From assembly GCF_014205675.1 (NCBI RefSeq), contig NZ_JACIIX010000005.1, forward strand, positions 168,312-232,311: 64,000 nucleotides of DNA, given 5' to 3'. The position numbers and the translations under genes were made by a program. The notes beneath the pieces are model-generated. The model did not search any database, was not told the DNA's origin, and was given only the letters and a program-made list of their open reading frames with translations. The DNA is from Novispirillum itersonii (GTDB taxonomy: Bacteria; Pseudomonadota; Alphaproteobacteria; Rhodospirillales; Rhodospirillaceae). Positions 53,859-61,431 of the stretch are shown here, one piece after another. Each line of letters begins with the position of its first letter. Positions within the stretch are counted from its first letter, which is position 1.

Positions 53859-55277
53859 TCACCCCTTCAGCAGGGCCTTCACCGCCGGGGACAGCACCGC
53901 CGTGCCGCGTTCGGCATAGGTTTCGTGGTTTTTCTCGATCTCACCCAGCCGGTAGAGGTAATTGACCATCATCCCCGCCGACTGGGCCATGCCCTTGGCG
54001 GAGGTGTCGCCCAGCCAGTTCAGCCGGTCGATCCGCGCCCCGTTGGTCAGGTGGAAATGCGCCACCGGGTCCAGCGCCGTCGGGGCCGCGCCCTTGCGTC
54101 CGGGCCGCTTTTCCTGCGCCAGATAGCGGGCGGTCAGCCGCAGGATCACCGGTTGCAGGGCATCGGCCTGTCCGGCCTCGTGCCACCAGCGCACCCCGCC
54201 GATGGTCGCCGACAGCGGTGCCACATCCAGCACCGTCTTCAGCGACTTTGCCTCAGCGGGGGTCAGCAGCGGGGTGCCTCCTGCCTGTTCCGCCTGTTCC
54301 TGCTCCGCCAGCCAGCTGAGGAACCCCGGAACCGGCGACAGGGTGGCAAAGGTCTTCAGGCCGGGGAATTCCGCCAGCAGCACCTCCACCACCTTCTTGA
54401 TCAGGAAGTTGCCGAAGCTGATCCCCGACAGCCCCTGCTGGGCATTGGAAATCGAATAGAAGATCGCCGTCGTCGCCTTGGACGGATCCCCCAACGGGGC
54501 CGAGACGTCCAGCAGGTCCTGAATATTCGCCGCCATCTCCGGCAGCAGGGCGACCTGCACGAAGATCAGCGGCTCATCCGGCATGCGGGGGTGGAAAAAG
54601 GCGAACAGGCGGCGGTCGGAATCGAGGCGGTTCTTCAGGTCATCCCAGCTGCGGATGGCGTGCACCGCCTCATAGGCCATCAACTTTTCAAGGATCGAGG
54701 CCGGACTGTCCCAGGTGATGCGCCGCAGCTCCAGAAAGCCGACATCAAACCAGCGGGTCAGCAGGTTACGCAGGTCTGTTTCCAGCGCCTTCAGCTCCGG
54801 ATGCTGCCGCGACAGGGCCATCAGCTCCGCCCGCATATCAACCAGAAACTTCACCCCGTTGGGCAGGGCGTTGAACTGGGTCAGCAGGCGCAGGCGCGGG
54901 GCCTCCAGCGCCGTGCGCAGGGCTTCTTCCGCCGCCGGGCGCTTCTCCGCCGGGGCCTTGGCCATCGCCTGCACCGCCGCATCCACCGCCGCCCGGTCAA
55001 CGTCGAACTCCGTCGCCATCACGGTCAGAAACCGCCGCCGCCCTTCCGGATCCAGCCGCAGGTAGGCCTTGCCCAGCGCCGCCGCCCGGGCCCGGGCCGA
55101 GACCTCGCCGCCCTTGCCTTCAAGGCAGGCATTCATCTGGTCCCGCACCCGGGTCAGGTCATCAGCGGGCAAGGCGGGCTGAATATTCTCCACCAGATCC
55201 GGGGCGCGGCTCGACACCAGCTCGTGCCACAGGGAACTCAGCCGATCAAACAGGCCGGGGGCGACATATTCGTTCAT
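53859..55277 (-). CDS. Malonyl-CoA decarboxylase
   Basis: A 472-residue enzyme that decarboxylates malonyl-CoA to acetyl-CoA. The N-terminal helical domain is followed by the acetyltransferase-like catalytic domain with RITWDSPASILEKLMAYEAV, FFHPRMPDEPLIFVQVALL, and the family signature FYSISNAQQGLSGISFGNFL followed by IKKVVEVLLAEFPG. Catalytic Ser and His fall in the signature and the preceding HPRMP. No matB or malonate transporter is adjacent. Confidence 0.93.
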   Translation of the reverse strand: MNEYVAPGLFDRLSSLWHELVSSRAPDLVENIQPALPADDLTRVRDQMNACLEGKGGEVSARARAAALGKAYLRLDPEGRRRFLTVMATEFDVDRAAVDAAVQAMAKAPAEKRPAAEEALRTALEAPRLRLLTQFNALPNGVKFLVDMRAELMALSRQHPELKALETDLRNLLTRWFDVGFLELRRITWDSPASILEKLMAYEAVHAIRSWDDLKNRLDSDRRLFAFFHPRMPDEPLIFVQVALLPEMAANIQDLLDVSAPLGDPSKATTAIFYSISNAQQGLSGISFGNFLIKKVVEVLLAEFPGLKTFATLSPVPGFLSWLAEQEQAEQAGGTPLLTPAEAKSLKTVLDVAPLSATIGGVRWWHEAGQADALQPVILRLTARYLAQEKRPGRKGAAPTALDPVAHFHLTNGARIDRLNWLGDTSAKGMAQSAGMMVNYLYRLGEIEKNHETYAERGTAVLSPAVKALLKG

Positions 55278-55379
55278 GGCAAAGTCTCCTTCCTGATCCG
55301 TCGCATACCATCGGGCGCGCGCATTTCCCCATAATGATAAGGCGTTTTCAGGGCAGAGGGCACTGCCTTCGCCGCAAAA

Positions 55380-55650
55380 AAGTTTGCCCCGCTCCCCGCT
55401 GGCTTTGCCAGCAGACTAAAGAATCAAGCGGGCTCCGCCCCCCGCTGGCTTCGCCAGCAGACTAAAAAAACTAGGCGGGCTCTGCCCGCTGGCCCGGAAG
55501 GAGGCGCGGCCTCCTTCACCTCCATTTTCTTTTCACAACAAAAAAGCGGGATCCAAGGGCCGTTGGACCCAAAAAACGGGATCCAAGGGGCAATGGCCCC
55601 AAAAAGCGGAATCCAAGGGCCGATGGCCCTTGGTGGGCGTGGGCAAAGCC
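55380..55650. repeat. Hairpin cluster and three 30-bp tandem repeats
   Basis: First come two GCTGGC-TT(T/C)-GCCAGC hairpins with GCGGGCTCCGCCC-type hairpins between them and a GAAGGAGGC/GCCTCCTTC stem (about 55395-55517). Then come three exact-length 30-bp tandem units at 55541-55570, 55571-55600 and 55601-55630, each AAAAA-CGG-ATCCAAGGG followed by a short hairpin. No gene in 55278-55692. Confidence 0.85.
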
Positions 55651-55692
55651 CACAACCCCGCCTGACCGAACGGCCCGGTGCAAGGCCGCCCC

Positions 55693-57198
55693 CTACCGCA
55701 GGCGCTCCAGAATCTCCGGCAGAGCCTCGGCGATGTCTTCGGCAATCAGGCCGGAGCCAAGGCGACGCCCGGCCTCGGCATGCAGCCAGGCCCCGGCAGC
55801 GGCGGCGGAAAATCCCTCCAGCCCCTGCGCCAGAAGGCCACCGATGATCCCGGCCAGACTGTCGCCCGATCCGGCGGTGGCCAGATCCGGCCCGGCATTG
55901 GCGGTGATGCAGGCGGTGCCATCCGGGGCCGCCACCACGGTATCCGCCCCTTTCAGCAGCACCACCGCCCTGCTGCGGGCAGCGGCCTGTCTGGCCCGGT
56001 GCAGACGGGAGCCGTCCGCCTCGAACAGCCGCATGAATTCGCCGTCGTGCGGGGTCAACACCACCTGTCCGGCAGCGGCGGCAATGGCAGAGAACAGGGT
56101 GTCCGCCTCTCCGGCGAAGCTGGTCAGGGCATCGGCATCCAGCACGCAGTGCCGCCCGGCTTCCAGCGTTGCCAGCACCCGCCGACGCAGCTTTTTGCCG
56201 ACACCGCCGCCGGGGCCGAGGACATAGACGGTCTTGCGCAGATCATCCAGCAGGGCGCGGTAACGGCCCCGCTCCGCCAGTGAGGCCACCAGCGTACCGG
56301 GGGCATCGGCGGCATAGACCGCCGCGCTGTCTTCCGGGGCCGCCACCGTCACCAGCCCGGCCCCGCTGCGGCGGGCGGCCCGGGCCACCAGACGGGCCGC
56401 CCCGGTCATTTCCGCCCCGCCCAACACCACCAGATGGCCGCGTGCATATTTATGATCCTGCCAGTCCGGCTGCGGCAGGGTCCACAGAGCCGGTCCGTTC
56501 AGGAACGTCTGCGGCGCAATCTCCGCCAGCACCGCGTCAGGAATCCCGATATCAGCCACCACCAGCGCCCCCCGGGCCTGCCGCCCCGGGTACAGGTAAT
56601 GCCCCGGCTTCGGGCGGAAGAAGGTGACCGTCGCCACACACTGCGGGGCACAGCCCAGCACCGCCCCGGTATCGCCCTGTACACCGCTGGGCACATCCAC
56701 CGCAATGCAGGGCAGGCCAAGGGCGTTGATGCGATTAATCACCACCGCCGCCACCCCATCCACCGGGCGGCTGAGCCCCGCCCCGTACAGGGCATCAATC
56801 ACCAGCACCGCCCGGTCGAGCAAAGCCGGATCCAGCGGTTCCACCGCGCCGGTCCAGCGGTCGGCCATCACCGCCGCATCGCCGGACAGCGCCGCCCGGT
56901 CCCCCGACAGCGCCAGCCGCACCGGATAGCCACGCCGGGCCAGAATCCGCGCCGCCACGAAACCATCCCCGCCGTTGTTGCCCGGCCCGCACAGCACCAC
57001 CACCGGGCCACGCTGCCCCGGCCGCCCACCGGGCAACCGCGCCAGCCAGCGCAGAGCCTCCTGCGCCACCGCCAGACCGGCGGCCTCCATCAGCGCCACA
57101 CCGGACCGCCCCCCGGCGATGGTGCGCCGGTCAGCCTCATACATCTGTTCGACAGTCAGAACGGCGGCCCACGCCGCAGACGGGGGAAGAGTCAGCAT
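55693..57198 (-). CDS. nnr: Bifunctional NAD(P)H-hydrate repair enzyme (epimerase/dehydratase)
   Basis: A 501-residue fusion. The N-terminal epimerase (YjeF_N) has GPGNNGGDGFVAARIL and DALYGAGLSRPVDG. The C-terminal ADP/ATP-dependent dehydratase has GGAEMTGAARLVARAARRSG, VLTPHDGEFMRLF and AGSGDSLAGIIGGLLAQG. Together they restore damaged NADHX/NADPHX. The start is an ATG with CGAGG six bases before it. A longer frame to 57609 only translates the adjacent repeats. Confidence 0.93.
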   Translation of the reverse strand: MLTLPPSAAWAAVLTVEQMYEADRRTIAGGRSGVALMEAAGLAVAQEALRWLARLPGGRPGQRGPVVVLCGPGNNGGDGFVAARILARRGYPVRLALSGDRAALSGDAAVMADRWTGAVEPLDPALLDRAVLVIDALYGAGLSRPVDGVAAVVINRINALGLPCIAVDVPSGVQGDTGAVLGCAPQCVATVTFFRPKPGHYLYPGRQARGALVVADIGIPDAVLAEIAPQTFLNGPALWTLPQPDWQDHKYARGHLVVLGGAEMTGAARLVARAARRSGAGLVTVAAPEDSAAVYAADAPGTLVASLAERGRYRALLDDLRKTVYVLGPGGGVGKKLRRRVLATLEAGRHCVLDADALTSFAGEADTLFSAIAAAAGQVVLTPHDGEFMRLFEADGSRLHRARQAAARSRAVVLLKGADTVVAAPDGTACITANAGPDLATAGSGDSLAGIIGGLLAQGLEGFSAAAAGAWLHAEAGRRLGSGLIAEDIAEALPEILERLR

Positions 57199-57219
57199 GG
57201 AGAACCTCGTTATGTTATA

Positions 57220-57592
57220 TTTTGCCCCTGACACGCCGGGCGCGGGCGTCCGCCCGCTTGGCTTTGGATATCTGTCCCTCACACGGCGGGCGGGCGCATC
57301 CGTCCGCTTGGCTTTGGTTATCTGCCCCTCACACGCCGGGCGCGGGCGTCCGCCCGCTTGGCTTACGCGCGAATGGTCGCGCGGGGCCTCAATGGCCCAG
57401 TCAGCCCGGCAGGCCGGGCTTTTTGTTACCTGTCCCTCAGACGCCGGGCGCGGACATCCGTCCGCTTGGCTTACGTGCCCACGCGGGCACGGGGCCTCAA
57501 TGGCCCAGTTGGGCCTTTGGCCCTCCCTTATCTGTCCCTCACACGGCGGGCGGACGCATCCGCCCCCTTCCCTTCCGCTCTGTCGCTTTCTA
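57220..57592. repeat. Hairpin repeat array 3 between nnr and dadA
   Basis: Four to five units, in the same orientation as array 2 and opposite to array 1. Modules CACGCCGGGCGCGGGCGTCC or CACGGCGGGCGGGCGCATCC alternate with the CGCGCGAATGGTCGCGCG and GTGCCCACGCGGGCAC hairpins, GGGCCTTTGGCCC hairpins and TATCTGTCCCTC spacers. It lies between the divergent nnr and D-amino-acid dehydrogenase genes, so it occupies their shared promoter region. Confidence 0.9.
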
Positions 57593-57701
57593 TAAAAAGC
57601 ATAAGCCATGCGGAAAGACAGGAGACTTTTCCGTGACGGTTGACCGGCGGCAGCCCTGCCCCGGTGACTCCCCCCGCTGTCTCCCGATGCGGCTGCTGTC
57701 C

Positions 57702-58967
57702 ATGAACGTTCTCGTCCTCGGTGCCGGGGTGGTTGGCACCACCACCGCCTACTTCCTTGCCCGCGCCGGGCATGCCGTCACCGTCATCGACCGGCAGCCG
57801 GGGGTGGCGCTGGAAACCAGCTTCGCCAACGGCGGCCAGATCTCCCCCAGCCATGCCATTCCGTGGGCCAACCCGGACACCCTCCCGCAGGCCCTGCGCT
57901 GGCTGGGCCGCGATGATGCGCCGCTGGTGTTCCGCCCGTTCCGCTACGATCCCGCCCTGTGGGCGTGGCTGCTGCGCTTCCTGCGCAACTGCACCCCCGG
58001 CCGCACCGCCATCAACATTGACCGCACGGTCCGCATCGCCCTGTACAGCCGCGACGTGCTGCGCGCCCTGCGTGCCGAAACCGGCATCCGCTACGATTCT
58101 CTGTCCAAGGGCATCCTGCACGTCTTCCGCAATCAGCAGGCCTTTGACGAACACTGCAAGGGGGCGGAGGTGATGTCCCGCGCCGGGCTGCCCCAGACCG
58201 TGATCGCCCGCGCCGGGCTGGCGACGGTTGAACCGGCCCTCAGCGCCGTCTCCGATGCCCTTGTCGGCGGCCTGCTGGCAACCGAGGACGAAAGCGGCGA
58301 CGTTCACAAGTTTACCCGCGCCATTGCCGCACTGGCCGAGGGACTCGGCGTCACCTTCCGCTTCGGGGAAACCATCCTCGGGCTGGACCGAGACGGCGAC
58401 CGCATCGGTGCCGTCGTCACCGACAAAGGCCGCCACACCGCCGATGCCGTGGTGCTGGCGCTGGGCAGCTTCAGCCCCGGTCTGGCCCGCACCCTGGGGT
58501 TCCGGCTGCCGATCTATCCGGCCAAGGGCTATTCGATCACCCTGCCGCTGGCCGGGCCGGAACAGGCCGATGCCCCCGGTGCCCCGATGGTGTCCGTTAC
58601 CGATGATGAACGCAAGATCGTCAGCTCCCGCCTCGGCGACCGGCTGCGGGTGGCAGGCACCGCCGAGCTGGCGGGCTGGGACCCCACCCTGCGCCCGGCC
58701 CGGGCTGACCTGATCCGCCGCCATGCCGCCGACCTGTTTCCGCTGGCCGGGGATTACGCCACCGCCGTGCCGTGGTGCGGCCTGCGCCCGAAAACCCCGG
58801 ATTCCGTGCCCTATATCGGCGCCAGCCCGCTGAAAAACCTGTGGCTGAACACCGGCCACGGCACGCTGGGCTGGACCATGGCCGCCGGGTCCGGTCATCT
58901 GCTGGCCGACCTGATCAGCGGCAAAGCCCCGGAAATCGACGTCAGCGGCTACCGCTTCGACCGCTGA
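57702..58967 (+). CDS. dadA: D-amino-acid dehydrogenase small-subunit type
   Basis: A 421-residue FAD enzyme. The N-terminal dinucleotide fold is VLVLGAGVVGTTTAYFLARA. The family signature GGQISPSHAIPWANP follows it. The C-terminal PWCGLRPKTPDSVPYIGASP precedes NTGHGTLGWTMAAGSG. It oxidatively deaminates D-amino acids such as D-alanine and passes electrons to the respiratory chain. A neighbouring ATG at 57687 would add five residues. An alanine racemase is not adjacent. Confidence 0.92.
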   Translation: MNVLVLGAGVVGTTTAYFLARAGHAVTVIDRQPGVALETSFANGGQISPSHAIPWANPDTLPQALRWLGRDDAPLVFRPFRYDPALWAWLLRFLRNCTPGRTAINIDRTVRIALYSRDVLRALRAETGIRYDSLSKGILHVFRNQQAFDEHCKGAEVMSRAGLPQTVIARAGLATVEPALSAVSDALVGGLLATEDESGDVHKFTRAIAALAEGLGVTFRFGETILGLDRDGDRIGAVVTDKGRHTADAVVLALGSFSPGLARTLGFRLPIYPAKGYSITLPLAGPEQADAPGAPMVSVTDDERKIVSSRLGDRLRVAGTAELAGWDPTLRPARADLIRRHAADLFPLAGDYATAVPWCGLRPKTPDSVPYIGASPLKNLWLNTGHGTLGWTMAAGSGHLLADLISGKAPEIDVSGYRFDR

Positions 58968-59002
58968 CCCCCTCCCTCAACCGGACGGGAGGAACACCGC
59001 CC

Positions 59003-59569
59003 TTGACCATCCTTCTGATCCGCCATGGCAGACCGGATATCCGCACCGACCAGTGCCGCACCGCCTCCGGATGGGCGGAGTGGGTGGAGCACTACGACCG
59101 CGCCGGTCTCGATCCGGCCTTGCCCCCACCCGCTGAAACCCTCGCGGTGATCCGGGACTGCCGGTATTCCGTCTGTAGTTCCCTGCCACGGTCGCAGGAG
59201 TCCGCCACCGCTCTTGGCGTGACGCCTGACCTCTACGATGCCGCCTTCCGGGAGCTGGAGATGCCGCGCCCCGGCTGGCGGACCCCAAAGCTGCCGCTGA
59301 CAGTCTGGCTGTTTCTGTTCCGGCTGCTGTGGCTGCTGGGGTATTCGGCCCGCTGCGAGTCCGTCAGCGACGGCAAAGCAAGGGCCCAGACCTGCGCCGA
59401 TCGGCTGGCCGCCCTCGCCGCCACCCATGGCACAGTTGCTTTTGTCGGGCATGGTGCCCTGATCTGGCTGATCGCCAGACATCTGAAAGCCACGGGCTGG
59501 ACCGGCCCCCGGAAGGCCCCCCGACAGCACTGGGGCTTCGGCGTTTACCGTCGCCCGCCCCAGCCCTGA
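59003..59569 (+). CDS. Histidine phosphatase family protein
   Basis: A 188-residue phosphatase of the phosphoglycerate-mutase-like family. The catalytic histidine is in ILLIRHGRPD near the N-terminus. The second catalytic His is in FVGHGALIWLIARHL. A short hydrophobic insertion (WLFLFRLLWLLGY) is unusual. TTG is the start: GGGAGGA lies eight bases upstream and no ATG precedes the RHG motif. It follows dadA after 35 bases and may share its transcript. Confidence 0.82.
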   Translation: MTILLIRHGRPDIRTDQCRTASGWAEWVEHYDRAGLDPALPPPAETLAVIRDCRYSVCSSLPRSQESATALGVTPDLYDAAFRELEMPRPGWRTPKLPLTVWLFLFRLLWLLGYSARCESVSDGKARAQTCADRLAALAATHGTVAFVGHGALIWLIARHLKATGWTGPRKAPRQHWGFGVYRRPPQP

Positions 59570-59647
59570 CAGATATGGCGCGACAGACATGGGCGCGGGC
59601 GGAAGCGCACCACGGTACGCCCCGCGCCTGCGCAGGTGTTCCGGGCG

Positions 59648-61294
59648 TTATGCGTCGTCTTCGGTCGGATGGAAGCCCTGCTGGTCCATCACCGCCAGAA
59701 AAGCCTGAACCACCCGGGGATCAAACTGCAACCCTGACCCGTTGCGGATATAGGCCAGCGCCTGCCCCGGCGGCCACGGATCCTTATACGGGCGGCGGCT
59801 GACCAGCGCGTCGTAGACATCCACCACCGCGACAATCCGCGCTGACAGCGGAATCTCCTCGCCCTTCAGGCCGCGCGGATAGCCCTTGCCGTCCCAGCGT
59901 TCATGGTGGCCGGAGGCAATCTCCGCCCCCAGTGACAGATAGGAGGATCCCTCCACCAGACTGGCCGCCCGCTCCAGCAGGGCACCGCCGGCGGTGGCGT
60001 GGTCCTTCATCACCACCCATTCCTCTTCGGTCAGCTTGCCCGGCTTCTGAAGGATACTGTCGGGGGTCGAGACCTTGCCGACATCGTGCAGGATGCTGGC
60101 CAGACCGATCTGTTCCAGAAACAGGTCGTCGATGATGTCGCAGCAGCAGCCCTGCGCCCGCAGCTGGCGGGCGGTGCGGTTGGTCATATCCTCCACCCGC
60201 AGCACATGGTCGCCGGTATCGGTGTCCTTGTATTCGGCCAGATCGGCCAGCGCCAGCACGGTGGCCTCATGCGCCCGCCGCAGCTGATCGTACAGCCACA
60301 GATTATCGAACCCCACCGACACCTTGGCGCAGAACACCTCCAGAAGCTGTTCATCCATCGGGGTCAGCACCCGCCCGGTCTTCAGGTAGGCCACCGCTTC
60401 TCGGTTGTTGGGGGTGCGGATGTACAGCGCCACCGCTTCCTGCCCGTAGTGCGAGGCCTTGACCTGCAACACCCGGTTCAGTTCCTCCATCAGGTGGTCG
60501 CGGTCCACCGGCGGCAACGGCGGATCATTCTCCGGCCCACCCTCAAACTCGCCGGATCCGGCCAGCACGAACAGACCGTCCTCATCACTGCCATGCGGGC
60601 TGCCCGCCTTGGCCCACTGCACGCACAGAATACCGCTGACATCGGTGCCGAGCAGGGTCGACAGCTGCGTCAGCACTCCGGAGGCAAAGGACCGCATCGA
60701 CCGCACCTGAAACAGCGAGGCCGAGGCATCAATGATGCGTTGCAGGCCCTGCCGGTTCATTTCCAGCGCCATAATGTCCTCGTAGGACCGCAGGCTGGAA
60801 ATCACCGCCGTGAACAGCTTCTGCGCCGTCAGCTCGGTCTTGGCCTTATAATCGTTGATGTCGTAATTGATGATAACGTCGCGTTCCGGGGCCTGCCCCG
60901 GCTGACCGGTGCGCAGGATGATCCGCACCCGGGTGTTGGCGGCCTCCTCACGGATGTGGCGGACCAGCCGCAGCCCGGCGTCCTCGCTTTCCATCACCAC
61001 GTCCAGCAGGATACAGGCAATATCATCGTGGCTGGCCAGCACCTGCTGGGCCTCGGCGGCGCTGTAGGCCGACAGCATCACCACCCCGCGCCCGCGGTAA
61101 GTGATATCCGCCATCACCATCGCCGTCATGGCATGGACTTCCGGTTCGTCATCGACCACCAGAATTTTCCAGCCCGGCTCCTGCCCGCCGGGGGCTGACG
61201 CCCCGCCCGCCCGCACCACCGCACGGGACGGATCCGCCGGGGACGCGGCAGAACCCGCCTCGTCCTCATCGGCAAACAGGAAATCGTCATCCAT
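59648..61294 (-). CDS. Response regulator with DUF3369 and HD-GYP domains
   Basis: About 548 residues. The receiver domain (ILVVDDEPEVHAMT, phosphoacceptor Asp in CILLDVVMES) is followed by a GAF-like DUF3369 region. A complete HD-GYP phosphodiesterase domain follows (ILHDVGKV, HHERWDGKGYP, RIVAVVDVYDAL). It should hydrolyse cyclic di-GMP under control of phosphorylation. The next gene upstream in the same direction is a sensor kinase ending 131 bases away, so they form a likely pair. In-frame ATG at 61300 is an alternative start. Confidence 0.92.
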   Translation of the reverse strand: MDDDFLFADEDEAGSAASPADPSRAVVRAGGASAPGGQEPGWKILVVDDEPEVHAMTAMVMADITYRGRGVVMLSAYSAAEAQQVLASHDDIACILLDVVMESEDAGLRLVRHIREEAANTRVRIILRTGQPGQAPERDVIINYDINDYKAKTELTAQKLFTAVISSLRSYEDIMALEMNRQGLQRIIDASASLFQVRSMRSFASGVLTQLSTLLGTDVSGILCVQWAKAGSPHGSDEDGLFVLAGSGEFEGGPENDPPLPPVDRDHLMEELNRVLQVKASHYGQEAVALYIRTPNNREAVAYLKTGRVLTPMDEQLLEVFCAKVSVGFDNLWLYDQLRRAHEATVLALADLAEYKDTDTGDHVLRVEDMTNRTARQLRAQGCCCDIIDDLFLEQIGLASILHDVGKVSTPDSILQKPGKLTEEEWVVMKDHATAGGALLERAASLVEGSSYLSLGAEIASGHHERWDGKGYPRGLKGEEIPLSARIVAVVDVYDALVSRRPYKDPWPPGQALAYIRNGSGLQFDPRVVQAFLAVMDQQGFHPTEDDA

Positions 61295-61431
61295 CACCAC
61301 GGTACTCCTTACCCTGTTGCCATCCCTGCCAGCCGGGTTGATCCCAGCCTGCGCTTCGTCTGTTACCGTGTCATCCGGTTTTTCCCGGCTGCGTCTTCTT
61401 TTACGGCTGTTATATCAGACTTTTATCGTAC

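Noticed and set aside
57199-57609. 137-residue extension of the NAD(P)H-hydrate repair enzyme
   Set aside because: It consists of translated repeat modules; the ATG at 57198 has a proper ribosome-binding site and family-like N-terminus.
57222-57701. 160-residue N-terminal extension of the D-amino-acid dehydrogenase
   Set aside because: Again translated repeat sequence; the dinucleotide-binding fold starts right after the ATG at 57702.
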